Positions 42,096 to 50,599 of a DNA stretch of 64,000 nt are shown here, piece by piece. Location of the stretch: the NCBI RefSeq assembly GCF_015686695.1, contig NZ_JADPMR010000001.1, positions 1,302,001-1,366,000 on the forward strand. Reading direction: 5' to 3'. The notes below the pieces were generated by a model that saw only the letters and a list, made by a program, of their open reading frames with translations, made no database searches and was not told the origin of the DNA. Every line of letters starts with the position of its first letter. The stretch's first letter is position 1. The DNA is from Vibrio nitrifigilis (GTDB lineage: Bacteria > Pseudomonadota > Gammaproteobacteria > Enterobacterales > Vibrionaceae). Both the position numbers and the translations under genes were made by a program.

Positions 42096-44459
42096 TTAAA
42101 ACAACCCCAGCTGTGGCGCATTAAGATCGTTAAATTGCATACCAATAAACGGTAATATTGCGTCGGCCACGGGTTTTAATTGTTTGTCGATGTAATGGTC
42201 GTAATCAATTGGGCTTTGGCGGTACTCTTTAGGCTCCGGCCCATTAACCGTAATCAGGTATTCAATCACGCCACGGTTTTGATACTGCAATGGGCGTCCT
42301 AATTTTTCATTCATGGCATCGGCCATTCGCGCCGCTCTTACTTGTGGCGGTACATTTTTTTGATATTCATGCAGTTTTCGGCGTAGCCGTTTTTGGTACA
42401 CCAATTCCTCATCTAATTCGCCACTCAATGTTTGTTCGACAATATTCCGTACATATTCATCAGGGCGCTCACCATGAAATACCATGCGATAGAGCTCTTT
42501 TTGAAAACGTTGGGATAGGGCAGTCCAATCAGTACGAACACTCTCTAGGCCTTTGAAAACCATCGATTCATGTTCACCTGTACCAATTAAACCTGCGTAA
42601 CGTTTTTTGGATCCTGTTTCTGCGCCGCGGATGGTTGGCATCAAGAACTTCCGATAGTGAGTTTCATACTCAATTTCTAACATGGAATTAAGACGAAATG
42701 CTTGTTGTAAATGCTGTTTCCACCAGTCATTAATTAGGGTGACTAACGATTTCCCCACTTCGTCAGCTTGTTGTTGTGAGTACTCACCACCCAAAGAAAC
42801 GAAGGTAGAATCGGTATCACCGTAAATGACTTGATACCCTTGGCCTTCAATCAACTTTTTAGTTTGCTTCATGATCTCATGACCACGCATGGTGATACTT
42901 GACGCTAAACGTGTATCAAAAAAACGGCAACCTGATGATCCTAGTACGCCATAAAACGAGTTCATGATGATTTTTATCGCCTGAGAAAACGCTTTTTCGT
43001 TATCTCGCTTAGCCTGATCACGTGCAGCCCATAACTGTTCGATCATTTGGGGCAAAAAGTGCTTGGTGCGATGAAACTGTCCACCACGAAACCCCGGAAC
43101 CGCCTGATTATTTTCATTGCCGATTTCTTGTTTTAAGCCTTCAATGAGACCTAATGGATCGATCAGAAAAGAGCGGATAATTGAAGGATACAGGCTCTTA
43201 AAATCAAGTACTAATACGGAATTATACAGTCCTGGGATTGAATCCATTACGTAGCCACCTGGGCTCGCAAACCAGTTCTCTGAATGTAGATTAGGCGCAA
43301 CGTAACCAGCGCGATGTAACTGAGGTAGATAAAGGTTAGTAAATGCCGCCACTGAACCACCAACACGGTCTAATTCCAAGCCGGTTAAACGCGAACGTTG
43401 AATAGCAAATTCCAATAGATGAGTCTGTTTAAAAATACGATTAACCAAAACACAATCTTGCAAATTATATTTCGCTAGAGACGGTTTATCATGCGCGTAC
43501 ATCTGGTTAATTTCATCCATGCGGTCATGGACATTATGAATGGCTTTGCCTTCGCCAAGTAATTCTTGAGAAACAGATTCAAGAGACCAAGAACGGAAGT
43601 GATAAGTGGCGGTTTTCAGAGTATCAATACCATCAAGTACCACACGACCTGGTATGGTGATGAATCCTTGCTGAGTCTGATTAGCACTACGAAAGTAGCT
43701 ACTTTGTCCGCCGCGGCCCAGCATCAGTTTTAAGTTATGCCATTGGGCTCGTTTATGTAGCAGGCGAAAATCAAAATCAATGACGTTCCATCCAATGACG
43801 ACATCGGGATCAAAGGCTTGAAACCAATTAATCAGGGAAAGCAACAGAGCTCGCTCGTCGTTGACCCATTCGATATTTGTCTCTGAGGGCTCAGGTGTAC
43901 CAATCATTATCACGCGACTATCCATTGGGCTATCAAGACCAATCGAATACAAAATACCTTTTTCCGAGCACTCTAAATCGAGAGACACAATATTGAGATT
44001 AGGAACGTAATCGCCTTTACGAATTCTAGCCTGTTCTACTTTTCGATAATCTGGGTAAACGTGAGAGTGTCCGGTAAATTCAACGCTACCTTGAATAAAG
44101 CGTTCCATCAAAAATCGATCAGCTAACTTGATATCGGTTTCCAGTACCAATATCGATCGTTCAACAAATGCCTTTTGTAATCCAAACGACGCTTGAATGG
44201 TTGAAGTATAAATGGCGACTAAGGCTTGGTTTTCAAAAGTATGCAATGGTAATGAGCGACATTCTGCCAAGATATTCAATTGATTTACAATGCCTTGCGC
44301 TTGTTCTAAGTCGTCTTGCAGAATAAAAAATACTGGTTTTTCACCACGAATAATGAGCTGAGTCGGACCTTGTTCTGTCGCGAGCCAAAGGTCAATTTGA
44401 GTTTGCCCTCGTACATCACGAGCTTGGCGAGTCAGTAAGAATCCAGATTGCAGAGTCAA
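42096..44459 (-). CDS. polB: DNA polymerase II
   Basis: A family B repair polymerase (787 aa) used in damage bypass and fork restart. The 3'-5' exonuclease site D-L-E-C-S-E, NVIDFDF and YNLQD are present, as are polymerase motif A DFKSLYPSIIRSF, motif B KIIMNSFYGVLGS and motif C YGDTDSTF, so both activities should be intact. The first codon appears to be TTG at 44459, with only a weak GGAT upstream; the N terminus from there (SGFLLTRQARD) matches the family. I saw no clear LexA box upstream, although polB is SOS-regulated in E. coli. Confidence 0.95.
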   Translation of the reverse strand: MTLQSGFLLTRQARDVRGQTQIDLWLATEQGPTQLIIRGEKPVFFILQDDLEQAQGIVNQLNILAECRSLPLHTFENQALVAIYTSTIQASFGLQKAFVERSILVLETDIKLADRFLMERFIQGSVEFTGHSHVYPDYRKVEQARIRKGDYVPNLNIVSLDLECSEKGILYSIGLDSPMDSRVIMIGTPEPSETNIEWVNDERALLLSLINWFQAFDPDVVIGWNVIDFDFRLLHKRAQWHNLKLMLGRGGQSSYFRSANQTQQGFITIPGRVVLDGIDTLKTATYHFRSWSLESVSQELLGEGKAIHNVHDRMDEINQMYAHDKPSLAKYNLQDCVLVNRIFKQTHLLEFAIQRSRLTGLELDRVGGSVAAFTNLYLPQLHRAGYVAPNLHSENWFASPGGYVMDSIPGLYNSVLVLDFKSLYPSIIRSFLIDPLGLIEGLKQEIGNENNQAVPGFRGGQFHRTKHFLPQMIEQLWAARDQAKRDNEKAFSQAIKIIMNSFYGVLGSSGCRFFDTRLASSITMRGHEIMKQTKKLIEGQGYQVIYGDTDSTFVSLGGEYSQQQADEVGKSLVTLINDWWKQHLQQAFRLNSMLEIEYETHYRKFLMPTIRGAETGSKKRYAGLIGTGEHESMVFKGLESVRTDWTALSQRFQKELYRMVFHGERPDEYVRNIVEQTLSGELDEELVYQKRLRRKLHEYQKNVPPQVRAARMADAMNEKLGRPLQYQNRGVIEYLITVNGPEPKEYRQSPIDYDHYIDKQLKPVADAILPFIGMQFNDLNAPQLGLF

Positions 44460-44826
44460 ATTAATATCCGTGGTGTGGTAAATCAGCCCATTTTAGGCGA
44501 TAAAGTTCATTTTTACCCTTAATCATAACAAATATGGTTTTTTGGTACTGGTTAAATTTCATGAACGGTTATTTCGCATTGCGCCTGCTATTGGTGGGAC
44601 GCTGCTTCATTAATATTAGGTATCACTATTATGTGATTTACTGATAAATGAGATTTTTAGTTAAAAGCGCTAATTCGTGATAATAAGTGCTTGCGAAACT
44701 TTGCGTTTAAGCACATATTCGTACGAAGCAAAATGAATTTATTTAAGTTACAATAGGCGAACATCCTGCCATTCACTTTCTTGCTGAGTGAATGCAGAGC
44801 CGATAGATAAGTGTGGAGATACAAGT
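44460..44826. other. Divergent region polB/uvrY
   Basis: 367 bases. A TACAAT at 44749-44754 is a possible -10 for uvrY with no good -35. No gene and no strong operator are recognised. Confidence 0.45.
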
Positions 44827-45471
44827 TTGATAAGTGTTTTCCTTGTAGATGATCACGAACTGGTTCGCACAGGGATACGACGTATTATTGAAGACGTCCG
44901 TGGAATAAATGTAGCAGGGGAAGCTGATAGTGGCGAAGACGCTGTAAAATGGTGTCGTAATAATCATGCTGACGTGGTGCTCATGGATATGAATATGCCT
45001 GGCATCGGTGGTATGGAAGCAACCAAGAAAATCTTGCGCCTAAATCCAGACGTTAAAATCATCGTTTTAACCGTACATACTGAAAACCCGTTCCCAACGA
45101 AAGTTATGCAAGCTGGGGCTGCTGGGTATTTAACCAAAGGGGCTGCACCCGATGAGATGGTCAATGCCATTCGAGTCGTCAATAGCGGCCAGAGATACAT
45201 CTCACCTGAAATTGCGCAGCAAATGGCACTAAGCCAATTTTCACCGGCTTCAGAAAATCCATTTGCAGATTTGTCCGAGCGTGAGCTTCAGATCATGATG
45301 ATGATCACCAAAGGTCAGAAAGTAACGGACATTTCAGAACAGTTAAATTTGAGCCCTAAAACAGTCAACAGTTATCGCTACCGTCTTTTTTCTAAATTAG
45401 ATATTAGTGGTGATGTGGAACTGACTCACCTAGCGATTCGTCATGGAATGCTGGACACAGAGAAGTTGTAG
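44827..45471 (+). CDS. uvrY: Response regulator UvrY/VarA
   Basis: A FixJ/NarL-type regulator of the BarA-UvrY (vibrio VarS-VarA) system, which drives the Csr-antagonising small RNAs (214 aa). The receiver has D8-D9 and phospho-acceptor D54 (VLMDMNMPG), then T82-V in LTVHT and K in YLTKGAAP; a LuxR-type helix-turn-helix (LSERELQIMMMITKGQKVTDISEQLNLSPKTVNSYR) follows. The start is TTG 44827, eight bases after GGAG, giving the family N terminus ISVFLVDDHELVR. Its stop overlaps the uvrC start by one base. Confidence 0.95.
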   Translation: MISVFLVDDHELVRTGIRRIIEDVRGINVAGEADSGEDAVKWCRNNHADVVLMDMNMPGIGGMEATKKILRLNPDVKIIVLTVHTENPFPTKVMQAGAAGYLTKGAAPDEMVNAIRVVNSGQRYISPEIAQQMALSQFSPASENPFADLSERELQIMMMITKGQKVTDISEQLNLSPKTVNSYRYRLFSKLDISGDVELTHLAIRHGMLDTEKL

Positions 45472-47300
45472 TGCCGAGTTTTGATTCCGTATCCTTTTTA
45501 AAAACAGTAACTAATCAGCCTGGCGTTTATCGTATGTATAACGTTGAGGCTGAAGTTATTTATGTTGGTAAAGCAAAAGACCTCAAAAAGAGGTTGTCGA
45601 GTTATTTTCGTAAGACGATCGATAGCGAGAAAACTCGCGCACTGGTTACTCACATCGACAAGATAGATGTGACGGTGACTCATACCGAAACCGAAGCCCT
45701 CATCCTTGAGCATAATTATATTAAAAAGTACTTACCTAAGTACAATGTATTATTGCGTGATGATAAATCTTATCCCTATATTTTTATTAGCGGTCATAAA
45801 CATCCGCGCATCTCGATACATCGTGGTGCTAAAAAGCGCAAAGGTGAATATTTCGGCCCCTACCCAGATTCTGGGGCGGTACGAGAAACGCTGCATTTAC
45901 TCCAAAAGATATTTCCTGTTCGTCAGTGTGAAGATTCGGTTTACAGTAACCGAACTCGCCCATGCCTGATGTATCAGATTGGACGCTGTGCAGGACCTTG
46001 TGTCAGTTCAGTGATTTCCGATGAACAATACTCTGAACTTGTTAATTTGGTGCGCCTCTTCTTACAAGGTAAAGATCAGCAAGTGCTGGAAACCTTAGTC
46101 AGTAAGATGGAGCGGGCGAGTGCGGCATTAAAGTTTGAAGATGCCGCAAAGTTTCGCGATCAAATCCACGCAATTCGTCGAGTACAAGAACAGCAATACG
46201 TGTCTGACGACAGCATGGAAGATATGGATGTGCTCGGCTTTGCTCAAGAAAATGGTATTGCCTGCGTTTATATTTTAATGATACGCCAAGGCAAAGTGCT
46301 CGGTAGCCGCAGTCATTTCCCTAAAGTGCCACACAATACGACACAAGAAGAAGTGTTCGATAGCTTTTTGACTCAATACTATTTGAGTCACAATGAGGCT
46401 CGCACCATTCCAACTCGTATCATTGTTAATTCAGGTTTGTTTGAAGATGTGTCGGCATTACAAAATGCACTGACAGAGGTCGCTGGGCGAAAAATTCATT
46501 TCCATGTCAATCCAACCGGAATTCGTGGGCGTTATCTCAAACTTTCCAATACCAACGCACTAACCGCGATTACGACCAAGATCAACCATAAAATGACGAT
46601 CAGCCAGCGCTTTAAAGCGTTGCAAGAAGAACTGGACATGGAATCTATCCAACGAATGGAATGTTTTGATATTTCCCATACGATGGGGGAGAGCACGATT
46701 GCATCATGCGTGGTGTTTAATCAAGAAGGACCGGTGCGTCAGGAATATCGTCGCTACAACATTACGGGAATCACCGGTGGCGATGATTATGCGGCGATGG
46801 GACAAGTCCTCGAACGTCGCTACTCTAAACAGTTAGAAGTGGATAAAATCCCTGATATTATCTTTATCGATGGTGGTAAAGGGCAGTTAAATCGAGCTTA
46901 TGAGATTTTGCAGCAGTGTTGGGAAGATTGGCCCAAGAGGCCGCGTTTAATCGGTATTGCGAAAGGGGTAACCCGTAAGCCAGGGTTAGAAACCTTGATT
47001 ACCACCGATGGTCATGAATCACATTTACCTAGTGATGCGCCAGCATTACATTTGATTCAACACATCCGGGATGAAAGCCACAACCACGCTATAGCGGGAC
47101 ACCGTGCGAAACGTGGTAAAACACGCCGAACCAGTACGTTGGAAGGCATTGAAGGTGTTGGACCAAAACGTCGCCAGGCGTTGTTAAAATATATGGGGGG
47201 ATTACAAGAACTTAAACGAGCAAGTGTTGAAGAAATAGCCAAAGTACCAGGGATTAGCCATTCTTTGGCAGAAAACATTTATCAGGCATTGAAACCATGA
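45471..47300 (+). CDS. uvrC: Excinuclease ABC subunit C
   Basis: The nuclease of nucleotide excision repair (609 aa), cutting on both sides of a lesion with UvrB. The N-terminal GIY-YIG domain opens PGVYRMYNVEAEVIYVGKAK; then come a UVR motif (LKFEDAAKFRDQIHAIRRV), the RNase H-like domain (ECFDISHTMGESTIASCVVF, FIDGGKGQLN) and C-terminal helix-hairpin-helix repeats (LEGIEGVGPKRRQALLKYMGG). The start is GTG overlapping the uvrY stop (TAGTG), the classic uvrY-uvrC coupling. Confidence 0.97.
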   Translation: MPSFDSVSFLKTVTNQPGVYRMYNVEAEVIYVGKAKDLKKRLSSYFRKTIDSEKTRALVTHIDKIDVTVTHTETEALILEHNYIKKYLPKYNVLLRDDKSYPYIFISGHKHPRISIHRGAKKRKGEYFGPYPDSGAVRETLHLLQKIFPVRQCEDSVYSNRTRPCLMYQIGRCAGPCVSSVISDEQYSELVNLVRLFLQGKDQQVLETLVSKMERASAALKFEDAAKFRDQIHAIRRVQEQQYVSDDSMEDMDVLGFAQENGIACVYILMIRQGKVLGSRSHFPKVPHNTTQEEVFDSFLTQYYLSHNEARTIPTRIIVNSGLFEDVSALQNALTEVAGRKIHFHVNPTGIRGRYLKLSNTNALTAITTKINHKMTISQRFKALQEELDMESIQRMECFDISHTMGESTIASCVVFNQEGPVRQEYRRYNITGITGGDDYAAMGQVLERRYSKQLEVDKIPDIIFIDGGKGQLNRAYEILQQCWEDWPKRPRLIGIAKGVTRKPGLETLITTDGHESHLPSDAPALHLIQHIRDESHNHAIAGHRAKRGKTRRTSTLEGIEGVGPKRRQALLKYMGGLQELKRASVEEIAKVPGISHSLAENIYQALKP

Positions 47301-47346
47301 TGAAAATGCCGCAACATAAACGCGCTACCGATAAGAGCTTACAATT

Positions 47347-47904
47347 ATGCGTTTGAACATTCCGAATATTCTTTCATTAATACGACTTTTTCTCATACCA
47401 GTTTTTGTCGTAACCTTCTATCTTCCCTTTAGTTGGGGACCATTTGCTGCTGCCATGGTGTTTTGGGTGGCCGGATTTACCGATTGGTTAGATGGGATGT
47501 TAGCGAGAAAACTGGGCCAGACTTCTCGTTTTGGCGCGTTTATCGATCCCGTCGCCGATAAGGTGTTGGTCGCGACGGCGTTAATTGTTATCACAGAACA
47601 TTACCACACTATTTGGATTACTATCCCTGCAGTGACTATGATTGCTCGTGAGATTATCATTTCAGCATTGCGTGAATGGATGGCCGAAATAGGCAAACGC
47701 TCGAGCGTGGCCGTATCTTGGATTGGTAAAGTAAAAACACTGACCCAAATGTTTTCACTTTGGGTGCTGATTTGGCATTACGACAATTGGATGGTTTGGG
47801 TAGGTTATATTGCCATTTACGTGGCAACAGTGCTGACCTACTGGTCAATGGTCCAGTACCTGATGGCTGCTAAAGATGATCTCTTGAGTGAAGACAGTAT
47901 GTAA
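47347..47904 (+). CDS. pgsA: CDP-diacylglycerol-glycerol-3-phosphate 3-phosphatidyltransferase
   Basis: An inner membrane enzyme making phosphatidylglycerol phosphate (185 aa). The complete signature D49-G50-x2-A53-R54-x8-G63-x3-D67-x3-D71 lies between the first helices, and about four to five more hydrophobic segments follow. It is 46 bases after uvrC and precedes a terminator and then tRNA genes, the same order as uvrY-uvrC-pgsA-tRNA in E. coli. Confidence 0.96.
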   Translation: MRLNIPNILSLIRLFLIPVFVVTFYLPFSWGPFAAAMVFWVAGFTDWLDGMLARKLGQTSRFGAFIDPVADKVLVATALIVITEHYHTIWITIPAVTMIAREIIISALREWMAEIGKRSSVAVSWIGKVKTLTQMFSLWVLIWHYDNWMVWVGYIAIYVATVLTYWSMVQYLMAAKDDLLSEDSM

Positions 47905-47926
47905 ATCGGTTTAATACACCTATTTT

Positions 47927-47960
47927 ATAAAAAGACGGACAAGGTTCCGTCTTTTTTCGT
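47927..47960 (+). terminator. Terminator of uvrY-uvrC-pgsA
   Basis: AAAAAGACGGA/TCCGTCTTTTT with a short loop and a terminal T run. Confidence 0.92.
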
Positions 47961-48208
47961 TTAAGTGGTTCATACAAGGCTGATCTTTTCACGCTACGGT
48001 TCAGTTATTTTGATTTAGTGTGACTTATCTCTTGGAAAATTCGGTTATTTTTGCTCTGAATTTAACCGAAAACAGCCTCTTTGGCTGTAAAGTAGCCAAA
48101 CGACATAAAATTGAAAAAAATTCTGTTGACTCGCTGCATCGAATCCGTAGAATGCATTCCCGTACTCAGGAGCAAGGCGATAAACGCCAAGCTTACTGAA
48201 GTTACGAA
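47961..48208 (+). other. Spacer between pgsA terminator and second tRNA cluster
   Basis: It contains an inverted repeat TTCGGTTA (48040-48047)/TAACCGAA (48063-48070), a small hairpin ACAGCC/GGCTGT (48072-48088) and the tRNA promoter. No gene. The right arm extends into a 13-base sequence that also occurs at 61806 (see findings). Confidence 0.5.
48126..48153 (+). promoter_or_regulatory. Promoter of the second tRNA cluster
   Basis: TTGACT at 48126-48131, a 16-base spacer and TAGAAT at 48148-48153, with GAATCCG before the -10 as in the promoter of the first cluster. Confidence 0.7.
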
Positions 48209-48282
48209 GGCGCGTTGGCAGAGGGGCTATGCAGCGGATTGCAAATCCGTGGACCTCGGTTCGACTCCGGGACGCGCCTCCA
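48209..48282 (+). tRNA. tRNA-Cys (GCA)
   Basis: A 74-base tRNA with acceptor stem GGCGCGT/ACGCGCC, encoded CCA and anticodon GCA. It has G at 48224 in the D loop where the copy at 6223 has T. Confidence 0.96.
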
Positions 48283-48285
48283 TTT

Positions 48286-48361
48286 GCGACACTAGCTCAG
48301 TTGGTAGAGCGCAACCTTGCCAAGGTTGAGGTCACGAGTTCGAACCTCGTGTGTCGCTCCA
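48286..48361 (+). tRNA. tRNA-Gly (GCC)
   Basis: A 76-base copy identical to 5961-6036, with anticodon GCC and encoded CCA. It starts three bases after tRNA-Cys. Confidence 0.97.
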
Positions 48362-48440
48362 AATAAAAAGATATGGAACATAAGTTCGGTATCAGATGGT
48401 GTTTTACTTTTTCAGTAAAGGCATCGCAACAGAATTGCGT

Positions 48441-48527
48441 GCCCTGGTGGTGGAATTGGTAGACACAAGGGATTTAAAATCCCTCGGCGTTCGCGCTGTG
48501 CCGGTTCAAGTCCGGCCCGGGGCACCA
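48441..48527 (+). tRNA. tRNA-Leu (TAA)
   Basis: An 87-base copy identical to 6117-6203, with anticodon TAA, long variable arm and encoded CCA. The bases before it (GCATCGCAAC...AATTGCGT) resemble those before the first copy. Confidence 0.97.
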
Positions 48528-48559
48528 TCTATACAAGGTAACGATAACATCGTTACTAT

Positions 48560-48635
48560 GCGACACTAGCTCAGTTGGTAGAGCGCAACCTTGCCAAGGT
48601 TGAGGTCACGAGTTCGAACCTCGTGTGTCGCTCCA
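48560..48635 (+). tRNA. tRNA-Gly (GCC), third copy
   Basis: A 76-base copy identical to the other two tRNA-Gly genes. It is the last member of the Cys-Gly-Leu-Gly cluster and is followed by a terminator. Confidence 0.97.
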
Positions 48636-48642
48636 AACATTG

Positions 48643-48673
48643 AAGCCCTGACTTTTCGGTCAGGGCTTTTTCG
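48643..48673 (+). terminator. Terminator of the second tRNA cluster
   Basis: AAGCCCTGAC/GTCAGGGCTT with loop TTTTCG, followed by TTTCG. Confidence 0.9.
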
Positions 48674-48762
48674 TATATGAAATAAAGTAAGTAACGACGT
48701 TCTGAGCGTCATTACAGGGCAGGTTGAGGTCACAAAGCGTTTTCATATCTTGGTGAATAAAA

Positions 48763-49245
48763 CTAAAGCTGTTTCTCCATCCACACGTCACATCCGTTAT
48801 GTTCAGTGCCCGCTTTAGGAGATACTAGGCGATTAAACCCCAGTGACTCATATAATTTGATCGCGCTTGTCATGGTTTTGAGCGTATCGAGATAACAGGA
48901 CTGATAACCTTGCTCTTTAGCAAAGTCCAAACAGGTTGATGCGAGCTTACGGCCTAGACCGGACCCACGAGTTTCAGCGAGAAGAAATAACTTTCGTAAT
49001 TCACAACAGTCTGGCTCACTGCCAAATTGGGCAATACCGCCGCCGCCGACCACTTTTCCATCGATTAATGCAATAAAATACTGGCTACCTTGATCGGGGT
49101 GGTAATGTTCACTCATCGCCAACACTTCATCATCTGAGGGGCCAAATCCATCCCCAATTGCACCGAATTCAGCACCAACTTGCTGAATTATCTTACAAAT
49201 CGCAAGGTTGTGACTTGAATCAATGGGAATTATTTCTAGTTGCAT
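48763..49245 (-). CDS. GNAT-family N-acetyltransferase
   Basis: A 160-residue single-domain acetyltransferase. The acetyl-CoA loop R-G-S-G-L-G is clear in LLAETRGSGLGRKLASTCLDFAKEQGY, and the C-terminal AIKLYESLGFNRL block is typical. It resembles small MarR/GNAT-type amino-acid or peptide acetyltransferases; the substrate is unknown. It is transcribed alone, divergent from the pheS leader. Confidence 0.87.
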   Translation of the reverse strand: MQLEIIPIDSSHNLAICKIIQQVGAEFGAIGDGFGPSDDEVLAMSEHYHPDQGSQYFIALIDGKVVGGGGIAQFGSEPDCCELRKLFLLAETRGSGLGRKLASTCLDFAKEQGYQSCYLDTLKTMTSAIKLYESLGFNRLVSPKAGTEHNGCDVWMEKQL

Positions 49246-49585
49246 ATGATCTCCGTATCCAGAAAACAGAAAATGGGGTGGACGTTTAATTTCGACTCTT
49301 CATTACGTGAGTCAAAAAGAGTATCGACAAAGGTTAGCAGTTACGTGATTTAACAATCTACTCTTTTTTGTCTCGATAGTGGTTAATGAGTGGCCGAAAT
49401 TAGGCTTTGGCGCGCATTTCATTTGGCTTTAACTGCCGCTTTCGGTACTATGTACAGCTATTTGAAATACCCCAAGAATCCCTTACGGTCAACCTATCGG
49501 GTACCCGTCTGGACACTCTGTCGGGACCCTTGGAACTCGCTCTTGAGTTCCTAAAGGAAACTGCTCATTAGCAGACGAGGAAACA
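49246..49585 (+). promoter_or_regulatory. Long structured leader region of pheST
   Basis: 340 bases without a clear gene before pheS. Three stem-loops stand in a row at the end: GGGTACCCG/CGGGACCC (49499-49529, one bulge), GGAACTC/GAGTTCC (49532-49551) and CTGCT/AGCAG (49561-49574), leaving the ribosome site GACGAGG just after. In E. coli pheST is attenuated through a Phe-rich leader peptide. I could not find an equivalent short Phe-rich peptide with a proper start here, so the mechanism is open. Confidence 0.5.
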
Positions 49586-50569
49586 ATGCAACATCTACAA
49601 GAGATTATTGCTAACGCGACCGCTGCCATCGAGGCTGCTGAGTCGTTAGTCGCACTCGATGAAGTGCGTGTTCAGTATTTGGGCAAAAAAGGTGAGCTAA
49701 CTGCTCAACTGCAAAGCCTAGGTAAATTGCCACCTGAAGAGCGCCGCACTGCTGGTCAGGAAATCAACAAAGCTAAAGGCGCGGTTCAACAAGCGATCGT
49801 AGCGCGTAAAGACGCTCTGCAACGTGCTGAACTAGAAGCGAAATTGGCAGCAGAAACGATCGATGTGACTTTGCCTGGTCGTCGTATCGAAAATGGTGGT
49901 TTACACCCTGTCACTCGTACAATCGAACGTATTGAAAGCTTCTTTGGTGAGCTAGGCTTTACCGTTCAGTCTGGCCCAGAAATTGAAGATGATTTCCATA
50001 ACTTCGATGCTCTGAACATTGCACAAGATCACCCAGCACGTACTGATCACGATACCTTCTTCTTTAATCCTAAGTTGATGCTTCGTACTCACACTTCAGG
50101 TGTACAGATTCGTACGATGGAAAACAATCAGCCACCATTGCGTTTTATCGCACCTGGCCGTGTTTACCGTAACGATTACGACCAAACTCATACTCCAATG
50201 TTCCACCAAGTAGAAGGTATGTTGGTTGACGAGAAAGTAAACTTCGCTCAGCTAAAAGGTATCTTGAACGACTTCCTATGTAACTTCTTTGAAGAAGATT
50301 TAGAAGTTCGATTCCGTCCTTCTTACTTCCCATTCACAGAGCCTTCTGCAGAAGTGGACGTGAAAGGGAAAAACGGTAAATGGTTAGAGGTTCTAGGTTG
50401 CGGTATGGTTCACCCGAACGTACTTCGCAGTGTAGGTATCGACCCTGAAAAATACTCTGGTTTCGCATTTGGTATGGGCGTTGAACGTCTTACTATGTTG
50501 CGTTACGGCGTAAACGACCTTCGTGCATTCTTCGAAAACGATCTTCGTTTCCTCAAACAGTTCAAGTAA
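49586..50569 (+). CDS. pheS: Phenylalanyl-tRNA synthetase alpha subunit
   Basis: The catalytic subunit of the alpha2-beta2 PheRS (327 aa). An N-terminal coiled coil (about 1-90) precedes the class II domain with motif 1 around GFTVQSGPEIEDDFHNFDALN, motif 2 FIAPGRVYRNDYDQTHTPMFHQVEG and motif 3 FGMGVERLTMLRYG. The ribosome site GAGGAAA is seven bases before the ATG. It is followed 30 bases later by pheT. Confidence 0.98.
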   Translation: MQHLQEIIANATAAIEAAESLVALDEVRVQYLGKKGELTAQLQSLGKLPPEERRTAGQEINKAKGAVQQAIVARKDALQRAELEAKLAAETIDVTLPGRRIENGGLHPVTRTIERIESFFGELGFTVQSGPEIEDDFHNFDALNIAQDHPARTDHDTFFFNPKLMLRTHTSGVQIRTMENNQPPLRFIAPGRVYRNDYDQTHTPMFHQVEGMLVDEKVNFAQLKGILNDFLCNFFEEDLEVRFRPSYFPFTEPSAEVDVKGKNGKWLEVLGCGMVHPNVLRSVGIDPEKYSGFAFGMGVERLTMLRYGVNDLRAFFENDLRFLKQFK

Positions 50570-50599
50570 TCAGGGGCCCCAAAGAGGGATAGAAACACT

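Noticed and set aside
48111..48329. Open frame over tRNA-Cys and tRNA-Gly
   Set aside because: The sequence is fully explained by the tRNA promoter and two tRNA genes.
49402..49580. Phe-containing open frame before pheS as a leader peptide
   Set aside because: It would need a TTG start without ribosome site, and its few Phe codons are scattered rather than clustered before a terminator.
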